A model generated the notes under the pieces. The model searched no databases. It had not been told where the DNA came from and was given only the letters and a program-made list of their open reading frames with translations. Shown here in pieces: positions 8,519-17,567 of a DNA stretch of 62,399 nt. A program made the position numbers and the translations under genes. Numbering within the stretch: position 1 is the stretch's first letter; each line of letters starts with the position of its first letter. This DNA comes from JAWVZB01 sp033722375 (GTDB lineage Bacteria > Actinomycetota > Nitriliruptoria > Nitriliruptorales > Nitriliruptoraceae): contig JAWVZB010000003.1 in NCBI GenBank assembly GCA_033722375.1, positions 1 through 62,399 of the forward strand, in the 5' to 3' direction.

Positions 8519-9982
8519 TCACTCCTGGTAGGCGTCCGGAACCGCGTCGTGATCGAGCGACACCTCGTCCGCCGGCTGTCCGAACGCCCGCAACCAGATC
8601 CACGCGAGGATCCCCGACGCGATCGACGCGGCGAAGATCCCGAGTTTCGAACTGTCGGCGAAGTCTCCACCGGGGTCGAACGCCAACGCAGAGACGAACA
8701 GCGCCACCGTGAAGCCGATCCCGGCGAGGAAGCCGACCCCCACCACGTGGGACCACAGCGTCTTGTCCGGTAGCCGCGCCAGTCCGAGCCGGACCGACAA
8801 CCAGGCGAACAACGACACCCCGGTGACCTTGCCGACGAGCAAGCCCAGGCCCACCCCCAGGAACACGGGATCACCGACGACCCCACCGAGCACGTCGCCG
8901 TCGATACGCACGCCCGCGTTGGCGAGGGCGAAGAGTGGGACGATCACGAAGCTCGACCACGGCGAGAGGTCGTGCTCCAGCCGGTTCAACGGGGGCGTGG
9001 ACTCGCGCGCGAGCCTCGACAGGTCGTTCATGATGACCTGTACGCGTTCGAGCGTGCTGTGATCTGCCCCGGCGAGCGGCCGGTCCTTCGGCATGTACGA
9101 GGAAGCTCGCTCGACCAGCTTGTCGGCGCGAGCCGAGAACTTGCGCGGGTCGTAGTACGAGGTCACCGGCGTCATGAGCGCGAGCGCAACGCCGGCCACC
9201 GTCGCGTGCACACCCGACTCGAGGACGGCCAGCCACACGAAGGCCCCGACGAGGCCGTAGACGAACAGGCTGCGGATGCTGACGCGCCGCATCACGGCGA
9301 TGAGAGCGAGACCTCCGGCGGCAGCGAGCAGCCACGCGAACGACAGGTCCCCCGTGTAGAAGATCGCGATCACGAGGATCGCACCCAGGTCATCGACGAT
9401 CGCCAGCGCCAACAGGAACAGCTTGGCTTGGACGGGGACGCTGCGCCCGAGGAGTGAGGCAACCCCGGCGGCGAAGGCGATGTCGGTCGCCATCGGGATC
9501 CCCCATCCGCTGGCGGCCTCCGTGCCCCCGTTGAAGAGGAGATAGATGGCGGCGGGGACGACCATTCCACCGATCGCGGCAACGGCGGGCAGCGCGGCGG
9601 CCTTCGGATCCCGCAGCTCCCCCACGGCGAGCTCGCGCTTGATCTCGAGACCGACGACGAAGAAGAAGATCGCCATCAGGGCGTCGTTGATCCACTCCCG
9701 CACGGTCAGCTCGGACAGGTGATGGAGGTCGAGGTCCCCGAAGGTGATGTGGATCGGTGCCTCGAACAGCGTGAAGTACGAATCGCCGGCCGGGGAGTTG
9801 GCCCAGATCACGGCGACGATCGCGGCGATCAGCATCAGGACCCCGGCCGATGCCTCCATCCGGAGGAAGTCGAGTGCCGGCTGGACGAACGCGCGGGGAA
9901 CGAAACGTTGCGATTCGGCCCATGTCGGTGGCAGGACGCGGTCGCCCTGGTCGCGTGTCGTGTCGGGTTCGGTGGAGGTCAC
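8519..9982 (-). CDS. nhaA: Na+/H+ antiporter NhaA
   Basis: A 487-residue NhaA-family antiporter that expels Na+ in exchange for protons. The conserved transport aspartates are visible: MATDIAF (D167) and the paired D197-D198 in AIVDDLGAI. Other family stretches are FFFVVGLEIKRE near 107, SGVHATVAGVALALM near 290 and PLFALANAGV near 375. The chosen GTG start (9982) gives a 40-residue cytoplasmic leader. The frame stays open upstream, but that part is antisense to the neighbouring gene and looks non-coding. The protein is longer than E. coli NhaA because of the N-terminal leader and a basic loop near residues 305-345. Confidence 0.94.
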   Translation of the reverse strand: MTSTEPDTTRDQGDRVLPPTWAESQRFVPRAFVQPALDFLRMEASAGVLMLIAAIVAVIWANSPAGDSYFTLFEAPIHITFGDLDLHHLSELTVREWINDALMAIFFFVVGLEIKRELAVGELRDPKAAALPAVAAIGGMVVPAAIYLLFNGGTEAASGWGIPMATDIAFAAGVASLLGRSVPVQAKLFLLALAIVDDLGAILVIAIFYTGDLSFAWLLAAAGGLALIAVMRRVSIRSLFVYGLVGAFVWLAVLESGVHATVAGVALALMTPVTSYYDPRKFSARADKLVERASSYMPKDRPLAGADHSTLERVQVIMNDLSRLARESTPPLNRLEHDLSPWSSFVIVPLFALANAGVRIDGDVLGGVVGDPVFLGVGLGLLVGKVTGVSLFAWLSVRLGLARLPDKTLWSHVVGVGFLAGIGFTVALFVSALAFDPGGDFADSSKLGIFAASIASGILAWIWLRAFGQPADEVSLDHDAVPDAYQE

Positions 9983-10007
9983 GGTGGTCCCGGTCGATGT
10001 GGCACGG

Positions 10008-10538
10008 TCAGATGAGGTAGCGGATCTCACCCTCGGACGCGCGGAGGACGGCGTAGACGGCTTCGTGCAACTGGTCGTGCAAGGCGCGGAAGACGGCCGC
10101 CTCCTCGTCCTCCTCGTCACCGGTGGTGGGGCCCTCCGCCGGTGACGAACCCTCCACCATCTGGGCGAACTCGGCATCCCAATCCGTCGTTGACGCCGCC
10201 CGGTGGAGACGCATGGCCGGCGCCTGGAGCAACGCCCGGTTGAGATCCTGCACGATCGCAACGACCACGTCGGTACTGGTCTTGACGCCGGGTGTGGACA
10301 AGAGGCGGAGAGCCTGGAGCTTGCGCATCGCCAGTGCCGCGATCATCACGGGGTCGCCGAGCTCGGTCACCGCCGAATCGATCTCCGAGAGGTCGAGCGT
10401 GACCTCGTCGGGGACGTCGAACCAGTCACGGAGGGTCTCGAACAGCTCCTCGGTCACCGAGTGCAGTGCGAGCAGCTCGTCGGGCTTGGGGATGGTGTCC
10501 ACGGATCCTCGGCGGCCGTCAGGGAAGCGGGTGTGCAC
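10008..10538 (-). CDS. Conserved-looking hypothetical protein
   Basis: A soluble acidic protein of up to 176 residues that I do not recognise. It is predicted mostly helical, with ELLALHSVTEELFETLRDWF near the start, a leucine-rich middle (MRKLQALRLLSTPG) and an acidic DEEDEE stretch near residue 140. Two starts are possible: GTG at 10538 or GTG at 10502, the latter preceded by GAGG. There are no membrane segments, metal motifs or signal peptide. It sits 25 bases upstream of nhaA on the same strand and may be co-transcribed, but no functional link is visible. Confidence 0.65.
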   Translation of the reverse strand: MHTRFPDGRRGSVDTIPKPDELLALHSVTEELFETLRDWFDVPDEVTLDLSEIDSAVTELGDPVMIAALAMRKLQALRLLSTPGVKTSTDVVVAIVQDLNRALLQAPAMRLHRAASTTDWDAEFAQMVEGSSPAEGPTTGDEEDEEAAVFRALHDQLHEAVYAVLRASEGEIRYLI

Positions 10539-10589
10539 GTCCCGCGAGCGTACGGCGTGGCCCCTCGTGCCTCCATGCGACCGTCCGCG

Positions 10590-11501
10590 TCACGGTTCGA
10601 CGAGACGGACCTCGTTCCCGTTCTTCAGATCCGGGCAGTCGGCCGCGGCCGCGGTAACGCCCAGTGCCACGAGCTCCTCGGGGAGGCTCGCGAGCGGCAG
10701 ATCACCCGTGGTGTAGGCCTCGCGCGGCACGCACACGTAGGTCGCGACGCGGGCCCGGGCCTCGCTGCCCGGAGCGCTGGTCCCGAAGCGCTCGACCGCG
10801 CGGAGGACCGCGGTCGTGTCGAGCGACAGACCGCGGTGGATCAGCGGGCGCTGGTCCGTGTCGAAGGTGACCTCGTCCTGGTAGAGGCCTTCGAAGAAGT
10901 CGCGCTCGGTGTCCTCGATGCCGTCGGCGTCGCGCAGGATGCCGTACGCGGCGAGTCGCCGGGAATGCGCGTCGAGTACCAGCCGCAGCCCGGCCTCGGC
11001 CAGGCCGTAGGGCTCGTCCGCACCGGTGGCGACGCCGTCGTCGTCCGCGTCATCGACGGGGAAGGCGAGGTCGTACGACTCCCATTCGGCGAGCAGGCCG
11101 TAGCCCTCCTGGAGGATCAAGATGGACCGGGCCGCGCTCGCCACGGCGTCAGCGACCGGGTTCGGCCCGGACTCGTTGGCCGTGATGAACAGGTCCCTGG
11201 CCTCCTCGGCCAAGGCATCGATCGACACCTTGGCACCCGTGAAGTCACCGGTGAACTCGGCCCAGGTCTCGTCCTCGGCGATCAGGACTTCGTCGGGCGG
11301 CAGAGCCGGGAGCTGTTGCTCGAGCTCCACGAGCCGGTCCACGAGCTCGTCGGGCGGGGCGCCCTCCTGCAGCGCGATGGCCGTGAGCTGGGTGACCATC
11401 AGGCCGACGACCAGAGCCGAGGCGACGAGCAGTGCCGTCCGTCGACCGCGGCGAGTCAACGCCCTGGACGGGGCAGCACCGGGCATGAGGCTCGTGAACA
11501 C
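10590..11501 (-). CDS. Membrane-anchored protein of unknown function
   Basis: A 303-residue protein with a basic N terminus (RALTRRGRR) followed by one hydrophobic segment at about residues 23-45, so it is probably a signal-anchor protein with its bulk outside the membrane. The rest is acidic and mostly helical, with three cysteines near the C terminus (YVCVPRE, ADCPDL). I see no known catalytic motif. It is followed by the unrelated 10008-10538 gene. Function unknown; codon use is like its neighbours. Confidence 0.7.
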   Translation of the reverse strand: MFTSLMPGAAPSRALTRRGRRTALLVASALVVGLMVTQLTAIALQEGAPPDELVDRLVELEQQLPALPPDEVLIAEDETWAEFTGDFTGAKVSIDALAEEARDLFITANESGPNPVADAVASAARSILILQEGYGLLAEWESYDLAFPVDDADDDGVATGADEPYGLAEAGLRLVLDAHSRRLAAYGILRDADGIEDTERDFFEGLYQDEVTFDTDQRPLIHRGLSLDTTAVLRAVERFGTSAPGSEARARVATYVCVPREAYTTGDLPLASLPEELVALGVTAAAADCPDLKNGNEVRLVEP

Positions 11502-11633
11502 CGGCTCCTCCTCCGGTCAGTGGGATCCCACACCCTCATCGGCACCCGGTCGTGCCCGCTGAAGCGCGGAACCGCAACAACCACAGTAACGCACGCGAAC
11601 CACTCCTGGCTACCCCTCCCACAGTACAGTCAT

Positions 11634-11648
11634 GTGCGCTGAGCGCAC
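11634..11648 (-). terminator. Small inverted repeat just after ahcY
   Basis: GTGCGC (11634-11639) and GCGCAC (11643-11648) are separated by TGA, forming a 6-bp stem 6 bases past the ahcY stop. No T-run follows on the minus strand, so it would be a weak U-less terminator at best. The rest of the 11502-11654 gap shows nothing else I can name. Confidence 0.3.
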
Positions 11649-11654
11649 GCCATA

Positions 11655-12962
11655 TCAGTAGCGGTAGGCGTCCGGCTTGTAGGGACCGTCCTTCTCGAGG
11701 CCGAGGTAGTCCGCCTGCTCGTCGGTGAGCTCGGTGAGGGTCGCACCGAGCTTGTCGAGGTGCAGGCGCGCGACCTGCTCGTCGAGACGCTTCGGCAGGA
11801 CGTAGACCTCGTGCTTGTAGTCCTCGTGGTTGTTCCACAGCTCGATCTGGGCCAGCACCTGGTTCGTGAAGCTCATGGACATCACGAAGCTCGGATGGCC
11901 GGTGGCGTTGCCCAGGTTCACGAGCCGGCCCTCGGACAGCAGGATGATCGACTTGTCGTCCTCGAGGTGGACCATGTCCACCTGCGGCTTGACGTTGGTC
12001 CACTCGTAGTCCCGCAGCGACGCCGTGTCGATCTCGATGTCGAAGTGGCCGATGTTGCACACGATCGCCTGGTCCTTCATGGCCCTCATGTGCTCGAGGG
12101 TGATGACGTCCTTGCATCCCGTCGCCGTCACGAAGATGTCGGCCACTGGAGCCGCCTCCTCCATCGTGACGACCCGGTAGCCCTCCATGGAGGCCTGGAG
12201 CGCGGTGATCGGATCGATCTCGGTGACCCACACGTTCGCCCCGTAGTTGTGCAGTGCCTGCGCGCAGCCCTTGCCGACCTCGCCGAAGCCGGCCACGACG
12301 GCGATCTTTCCGGCGATCATCACGTCGGTGCCGCGCTTGATCCCGTCGATCAGGGACTCCCGGCACCCGTAGAGGTTGTCGAACTTCGACTTCGTCACCG
12401 AGTCGTTCACGTTGATGGCCGGCATGCGCAGCCGGCCTTCCTTCTGGTAGCGGTAGAGCTGGTGCACGCCGGTGGTCGTCTCCTCGGACACCCCCTTGAT
12501 CTCGGGGAGCAGGTCCTCGTGGCGGTCGTGCACGATGGCGGTGAGGTCACCACCGTCGTCGAGGAGCAGGTTGGGGCCGCCACCGTCGGGCCACTCGAGC
12601 GTCTGCTCGATGCACCACTCGTACTCCTCCTCGGTCTCCCCCTTCCAGGCGAACACGGGCGTGCCGGCCTCGGCCACGGCTGCCGCAGCCTGGTCCTGCG
12701 TGGAGAAGATGTTGCAGGACGACCAACGGACATCGGCACCGAGGGCCTGGAGGGTCTCGATCAGGACGGCGGTCTGAACCGTCATGTGCAGGCACCCGGC
12801 GATCCTTGCGCCTTCGAGCGGTCGCTCGTCGGCGTACCGTTCCCGGAGCGCCATGAGGCCGGGCATCTCCTTCTCGGCCATCTCGATCTCGGCCCTCCCC
12901 CACCGGGCGAGGCTGAGATCACGGACCTTGTAGTCGCCGTCCGTGCTGAAGTCGTCGCTCAT
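11655..12962 (-). CDS. ahcY: Adenosylhomocysteinase
   Basis: S-adenosyl-L-homocysteine hydrolase, 435 residues, an NAD-dependent cytosolic enzyme that splits SAH into adenosine and homocysteine and so keeps methylation reactions running. Signatures are SCNIFSTQDQAAAA near residue 80, NDSVTKSKFDNLYG near 190 (catalytic Lys/Asp), the Rossmann motif VAGFGEVGKG near 222, and the C-terminal K-PDAYRY that reaches the partner subunit's NAD site. I prefer ATG 12962 (MSDDFSTD) because AGGA sits 7 bases ahead; ATG 12968 lies too close to it. The 98-bp leader shows no clear SAH riboswitch. Confidence 0.96.
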   Translation of the reverse strand: MSDDFSTDGDYKVRDLSLARWGRAEIEMAEKEMPGLMALRERYADERPLEGARIAGCLHMTVQTAVLIETLQALGADVRWSSCNIFSTQDQAAAAVAEAGTPVFAWKGETEEEYEWCIEQTLEWPDGGGPNLLLDDGGDLTAIVHDRHEDLLPEIKGVSEETTTGVHQLYRYQKEGRLRMPAINVNDSVTKSKFDNLYGCRESLIDGIKRGTDVMIAGKIAVVAGFGEVGKGCAQALHNYGANVWVTEIDPITALQASMEGYRVVTMEEAAPVADIFVTATGCKDVITLEHMRAMKDQAIVCNIGHFDIEIDTASLRDYEWTNVKPQVDMVHLEDDKSIILLSEGRLVNLGNATGHPSFVMSMSFTNQVLAQIELWNNHEDYKHEVYVLPKRLDEQVARLHLDKLGATLTELTDEQADYLGLEKDGPYKPDAYRY

Positions 12963-13060
12963 GTCCATGTCCTGAGGTCGCGTGTGGTCTGGCTGCGAGT
13001 GTGCCGTGTCCGGGCGCTCGCTGTCGATCGTGGTTCGGTGCCCTCTCCCCGCCGGTGCGG

Positions 13061-13840
13061 TCAGCCCCGGGCCGTGGCGAGACGGTCCACCGGGCGGGGG
13101 CCCGTGCGCATCCGGACGTCGTGGCCCCGCGACGTCTCGAGGAGCTCGAGGAAGATCCGCCGTGGCACGTCCACCGCACCCATGGTCTCGAGGTGCGGCG
13201 TCGTGAGCTGCACGTCCACGAGGCGCCCCCCGGCAGCCTCGAAGCGGGCGGCCAGGTCGACCAGCGCGACCTTGGAGGCGTCGTCTGCGCGGTGGAACAT
13301 CGACTCTCCAGTGAACACTCCCCCGACCTGCACCCCGTAGAGCCCGCCGACGAGGTGGGTGCCCTCCCAGACCTCGATGGAGTGCGCCCAGCCGAGATCG
13401 TGCAGCCGCCGGTAGGCGCGCTTCATCGACGGGTTGATCCACGTACCGGCCTCGCCCCGCCCCGACGCGCAGCCGTCGATGACCTGAGCGAAGGCGTGGT
13501 CGACGGTGGTCTGCCAGCCGGACTTTCGCAGCGTGCGGCGCAGCGAGCGGGACACGTGGAGCTGCTCGAACCACAGCACGCCCCGCGGGTCGGGCGAGAA
13601 CCACGGCAGGGGTACCTCCGGATGCGGCCAGGGGAACATCCCGCGCGAGTAGGCGTCGACCAAGGTGCCTGGCGACAGATCGGCCCCGACACCGACCACG
13701 CCGTCCTCGTCCGCCCGACTGGGATCGGGCAGCAGCCACGCGCTGGGAGGGACCGGCTGCGGGGGCCGTGTGCGGCCCTGCGGATCACGTGGAACGGGCG
13801 CGCGGCGCTGGAACCGACGCTGTTGATCACCATGGCGCAC
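13061..13840 (-). CDS. aat: Leucyl/phenylalanyl-tRNA-protein transferase
   Basis: A 259-residue L/F-transferase. It moves Leu or Phe from tRNA to the N terminus of proteins beginning with Lys or Arg, creating N-degrons for ClpS-ClpAP/ClpCP. Family features are GADLSPGTLVDAYSRGMFPW near residue 50, PLPWFSPDPRGV, and GWAHSIEVWEGTHLVGGLYG plus FTGESMF in the GNAT-like fold. The GTG start at 13840 has GGGGA upstream and yields a somewhat long, basic N terminus. The frame remains open far upstream, antisense to the exonuclease gene, which I regard as chance. clpS is 4.3 kb away in this window. Confidence 0.92.
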   Translation of the reverse strand: MRHGDQQRRFQRRAPVPRDPQGRTRPPQPVPPSAWLLPDPSRADEDGVVGVGADLSPGTLVDAYSRGMFPWPHPEVPLPWFSPDPRGVLWFEQLHVSRSLRRTLRKSGWQTTVDHAFAQVIDGCASGRGEAGTWINPSMKRAYRRLHDLGWAHSIEVWEGTHLVGGLYGVQVGGVFTGESMFHRADDASKVALVDLAARFEAAGGRLVDVQLTTPHLETMGAVDVPRRIFLELLETSRGHDVRMRTGPRPVDRLATARG

Positions 13841-13909
13841 GCGAACATCCCCGCCTTGCTGCTTCGCGACTGTAGCGTTCGGCTGTGACACCTCGCCCCA
13901 GGAGCCGGT

Positions 13910-14782
13910 GTGCGCCTCCACCTCATCGACGGCACGTACGAGCTGTTCCGCGCGCACTACTCCAAGCGCCCCGACCGCACCGACCACGACGGCCGCGACG
14001 TCAAGGGCACGGCTGGGTTCGTCTCGAGCATCCTCGGGCTCCTGGCCGAGGAGGAGGTCACCCATGTCGCGGTTGCCTTCGACAACCCCATCGAGTCCTT
14101 CCGCAACGAGCGGTTCCCGGGCTACAAGGACTCCTCGGGGGTGGACCAGGCCATACTCGATCAGTTCGATCTCGTCGAGGACGCCGCAGCCGCCCTCGGT
14201 CTCGTGGTCTGGTCCATGGTCGAGCTCGAGGCAGACGACGCGCTTGGCGCCGCGGCCGTTCGCTTCGTCGACGCCGTCGACCAGGTGCGGATCGCCACAG
14301 CCGACAAGGATCTGGCGCAGGTCGTCGATGGTGATCGGATCGTGCAGCTCGATCGGCGGGGCGACCGCGTGATCGACGAGGCAGCGGTCGTCGAGCGCTT
14401 CGGGGTCGGTCCGGCCAGCATCCCCGACTACCTCGCGCTCGTGGGCGACTCCGCAGACGGCATCCCTGGCCTCCCGGGCTTCGGAGCGAAGACCGCCTCC
14501 GGCCTCCTCGCCGTGTACGGCCACATCGAGGACATCCCGAGGGACGGTGCACAGTGGCAGGCCGACGTCCGTGGTGCACAGCGGCTCGCAGAGACACTGC
14601 GCGAGCGGCGGGACGACGCACTGCTGTACCGGGAGCTCGCCACGCTCGTGACCGACTGGGAACCACCCCAGGAGCTGGAAGCGCTCGCGTGGGATGGCGT
14701 CCCACGAGCGGAGTACCTGGAGATGTGCGACCGTCTGAACGTCGGTGCCCTGCGGGAGCGCCCGCATCGCTGGCAGGGATGA
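13910..14782 (+). CDS. 5'-3' exonuclease (Pol I N-domain/flap nuclease-like)
   Basis: A 290-residue FEN-family nuclease without a polymerase domain, like mycobacterial Rv2090. The acidic metal ligands are visible as LIDGTYELFRAHY at the N terminus, VAFDNPIESFRNERFPGYK near residue 55, ELEADDALG near 105 and TADKDLAQVV near 128. The helix-hairpin-helix region reads LVGDSADGIPGLPGFGAKTA near 178. It probably trims RNA primers or flaps. The GTG start has AGGAG 5 bases upstream. It is divergent from aat across 69 bp. Confidence 0.9.
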   Translation: MRLHLIDGTYELFRAHYSKRPDRTDHDGRDVKGTAGFVSSILGLLAEEEVTHVAVAFDNPIESFRNERFPGYKDSSGVDQAILDQFDLVEDAAAALGLVVWSMVELEADDALGAAAVRFVDAVDQVRIATADKDLAQVVDGDRIVQLDRRGDRVIDEAAVVERFGVGPASIPDYLALVGDSADGIPGLPGFGAKTASGLLAVYGHIEDIPRDGAQWQADVRGAQRLAETLRERRDDALLYRELATLVTDWEPPQELEALAWDGVPRAEYLEMCDRLNVGALRERPHRWQG

Positions 14783-14870
14783 TCCCGAACGACCCTGACG
14801 ACACCTGCTTCCGAGCCTGCTGGGAAGACCGTGCTTACGATGCCGCAGTCGCCCGACAAGGGAACGCGCT

Positions 14871-16592
14871 GTGAGTGAACCCGAGGCGCCGGACGCGTCC
14901 GGCGACCCGGGGCCGGACTCCCCGACGGCGGCCGTGGGTGCCTCGCGGAGGAACTCTGCGCTCGTCGCCTCCGGGATCCTCCTGTCCCGCCTCAGCGGGC
15001 TCGTGCGCGAGAAGCTGCTCGGCTTCTTCCTCGGATCAGGCATCGGGGTCGAGGCCTTCCGGACCGCCCTGCGGATCCCCAACCTGATGCAGAACCTCCT
15101 CGGGGAGGGCGTGCTGTCGGCGTCGTTCATCCCGGTCTACGCCCGACTGCTCGAAGAGGGGCGCGAGGAGGAGGCGGGGCGGGTCGCCGGAGCGGTCGCC
15201 GGTCTGCTGGCGCTCGTCGCCGGCACGCTGGTGGTCGCCGGCGTCGTGTTCGCGCGCCCCATCACCTCGGTGATCGCTCTCGGCTTCCCCGAAGGCAGTC
15301 AGAAGTTCGAGCTCACCGTCACGTTGGTCCGCATCATCACGCCCGGGATCGGCTTCCTCGTCCTGTCCGCCTGGTGCCTCGGGGTGCTGAACAGCCACCG
15401 GAAGTTCTTCCTCAGCTACGTCGCGCCGGTCCTGTGGAACGCCGCGATGATCACCGCGCTCGTGGTGTTCGGCGTGCGTGGTGCGGACGCCGACACCACC
15501 CTCCCGGTCGCACTCGCCTGGGGAACGTTCGTGGGCGGGGCGCTGCAGTTCGCGGTGCAGCTCCCTGCGGTCATCGGGGTCAGTCGCGGCCTCAAGCCCT
15601 CGCTGGACGTCTCACGCGCGGGGGTGAAGCGGGTCATCTCCGCCTTCGGGCCCGTCGTCACCGGGCGGGGCGTGGTCCAGCTCTCGGCCTACCTCGACAC
15701 GATCATCGCCTCCTTCCTCGCGACGGGTGCGATCGCGGCACTCGGGTTCGCCCAGACCCTCTACGTCCTGCCCGTCAGCCTCTTCGGGATGAGCGTCGCG
15801 GCGGCGGAGCTACCCGAGCTCTCCGCGATGGACCATGCCGACCGTCGGTCCATGCGTCGCCGGCTCGACGAAGGCCTCGCCCGGATCGTCTTCTTCGTGG
15901 CCCCGACCGTGGTGGGGTTCGTGCTGATCGGTGACCTCATCGTGGGACTGCTCTACCAGGGCGGCGAGTTCGGCGTGCGGGCGACCGTGCAGGTGTGGGC
16001 GGTCCTCGCCGCCTACAGCTTGGGGCTGCTGGCCAGCACCAGCGCGAGGCTGTTGCAGTCTGCGCTCTACGGGGTCGGAGATCCCCGCACGCCCGCGAAG
16101 CTGGCTGCCATCCGGGTGGTGGTCTCGGCGGCCCTCGGGCTGCTCCTGATGCTCCAGCTCGATCAGTTCCACGTCACCTCCGCACAGCAGATCGAGCAGA
16201 TCGGAGAGCTGCCGTCTTTCACGGTGGCCTCCGAGGGGTTGCGAGGGGCGGAGGAGAACCTGTTCCGGCTCGGCGCTGCCGGTCTCGCGCTGGCCGCAGC
16301 CGTGGCGGCCTGGCTCGAGTACGGCCTCCTTCTGCGTGCTGTCAGAGAGCGCTTCGGCAGCGTGCGGTTCCTGGGACTGCACCTCCGGCGGATCCTGATG
16401 GCCACCGGGGTGGCGGCGGTCGTCGCCTTCGGTGTCCGCGTCGTGCTGGCCGGGCTGTCGCCATGGGTCGCCGGACCCCTCGGCATCGCCATCGTCGGTG
16501 GGATCTACCTGCTGGTGGCGTGGCGGCTGGACCTGCCCGAGGTCGCCGCTGCGGCGCGGATGCTCCGCGATCGGCTGCGGGGAGATCCCTAG
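14871..16592 (+). CDS. murJ: Lipid II flippase MurJ (MviN)
   Basis: A 573-residue MOP-superfamily membrane protein with about 14 hydrophobic segments. Recognisable stretches are SRLSGLVREKLLGFFLG near residue 43, NLMQNLLGEGVLSASFIPVY near 72, LLYQGGEFG near 360 and LQSALYGVGDPRTPAK near 395. It flips lipid II across the membrane for peptidoglycan synthesis. The N terminus has a Pro/Ala-rich cytosolic leader of about 30 residues; mycobacterial-type C-terminal pseudokinase and extracellular domains are absent. GTG start with GGGA upstream. Its TAG stop shares a CTAG palindrome with the stop of the convergent LLM gene. Confidence 0.94.
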   Translation: MSEPEAPDASGDPGPDSPTAAVGASRRNSALVASGILLSRLSGLVREKLLGFFLGSGIGVEAFRTALRIPNLMQNLLGEGVLSASFIPVYARLLEEGREEEAGRVAGAVAGLLALVAGTLVVAGVVFARPITSVIALGFPEGSQKFELTVTLVRIITPGIGFLVLSAWCLGVLNSHRKFFLSYVAPVLWNAAMITALVVFGVRGADADTTLPVALAWGTFVGGALQFAVQLPAVIGVSRGLKPSLDVSRAGVKRVISAFGPVVTGRGVVQLSAYLDTIIASFLATGAIAALGFAQTLYVLPVSLFGMSVAAAELPELSAMDHADRRSMRRRLDEGLARIVFFVAPTVVGFVLIGDLIVGLLYQGGEFGVRATVQVWAVLAAYSLGLLASTSARLLQSALYGVGDPRTPAKLAAIRVVVSAALGLLLMLQLDQFHVTSAQQIEQIGELPSFTVASEGLRGAEENLFRLGAAGLALAAAVAAWLEYGLLLRAVRERFGSVRFLGLHLRRILMATGVAAVVAFGVRVVLAGLSPWVAGPLGIAIVGGIYLLVAWRLDLPEVAAAARMLRDRLRGDP

Positions 16593-17566
16593 ACCAGATG
16601 ACCTGGCAGCGCCGCGACGGCCGCGGCGACGGCCGAGCCCGTGTCCTCGTCCGCGACCACGACGCGCGCCACGAGATGGTCCAGCCCGGCATCTCGGTAG
16701 CGCGCCAGCGCGGGTCCGGGATCGTCGTCCGGCGTGCCGTACCAGCCGAACTCGAGCAGGGTCTCGTCGTCGAGCGCGCGGGCGATGGCGTCGCTGCCAC
16801 CCGACTTGTACGCGTCCTTGACCTTGTCCACGGTGGCTCCGTGCCCCTGTCGTCCCAGATGCTCGGCGTAGGCAGGGAGCGCGCAGTAGCGCCCCAACTC
16901 CCTCGCCAGCGCCCGGCGCGCGGTGTTCCGCTCCGGATGGACCGCAACCCGGACGTAGGCGGCGACCTCGGTGTCTGGCCCGGCCTCGTGGACCCGATCG
17001 ACCGACCGGCGCACCCCCTCGGGCGTGCACCAGTTCAGGAGCACCCCGTCGGCCAGCTCACCGGAGACCCCGAGCATCGTGGGCCCCATCGCTGCCAGGT
17101 AGAGGCGGGGCGCGGGGGGCGCCGCCGCGATCTCGAGGCGGAACCTCCGGGACGAGAACACCTCGCCATCCGTGTCGGCCTCGTCCCCCGACGCGATCTG
17201 ACGGATGATCTGCAGCGCTTCGCGGGCGGCGGTGACGGGGCGGCGGTAGTCGGCGCCGTGCCAGGGTCCCATCGTGGCGGGGTGGCTCACCCCGAGCCCC
17301 AGCAGGAAACGGCCGTCGAGATCCTCCTGGAGGGTGGCCGTCGCCATCGCGAGTTGGGCCGGCGTGCGGGTCCAGATCGGCGCCACCGCCACCCCGACCT
17401 CCAAGCGTTCGGTGGCGCGACCCCAGGCGTGGCAGGTGATCAGTGCGTCCCTGCCCCGGGCCTCGTTGGTCCACAGAGACCGGAAGCCGCCCGCCTCGAC
17501 GTCGTGCGCCACCTGTCGCTGCCGGTCGAGCGTCAGGTCCTCGCTGACCCCGATCCCGATGTCCAC
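16589..17566 (-). CDS. LLM-class (F420-dependent type) oxidoreductase
   Basis: A 325-residue luciferase-like TIM-barrel enzyme. Typical segments are DIGIGVSEDLTL at the N terminus, LWTNEARGRDAL near 38, VGVAVAPIWTRTPAQLAMATATLQ near 62, RFLLGLGVSHP near 90 and LYLAAMGPTMLGVSGELADGVLLNW near 150. These actinobacterial LLM enzymes mostly use coenzyme F420 rather than FMN; the substrate is unknown. GTG start follows the stop of the DUF2017 gene by one base, so the two are coupled. It is convergent with murJ. Confidence 0.88.
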   Translation of the reverse strand: MDIGIGVSEDLTLDRQRQVAHDVEAGGFRSLWTNEARGRDALITCHAWGRATERLEVGVAVAPIWTRTPAQLAMATATLQEDLDGRFLLGLGVSHPATMGPWHGADYRRPVTAAREALQIIRQIASGDEADTDGEVFSSRRFRLEIAAAPPAPRLYLAAMGPTMLGVSGELADGVLLNWCTPEGVRRSVDRVHEAGPDTEVAAYVRVAVHPERNTARRALARELGRYCALPAYAEHLGRQGHGATVDKVKDAYKSGGSDAIARALDDETLLEFGWYGTPDDDPGPALARYRDAGLDHLVARVVVADEDTGSAVAAAVAALPGHLV

Positions 17567-17567
17567 G

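Noticed and set aside
12969..13060. SAH riboswitch upstream of ahcY
   Set aside because: The leader is short and I cannot find the conserved core pairing or a pseudoknot; only general GC-rich pairing is present.
13841..15130. N-terminal extension of aat across the exonuclease gene
   Set aside because: The frame is open, but it is antisense to a clear exonuclease gene and the added residues have no similarity to any domain; GTG 13840 gives the normal length.
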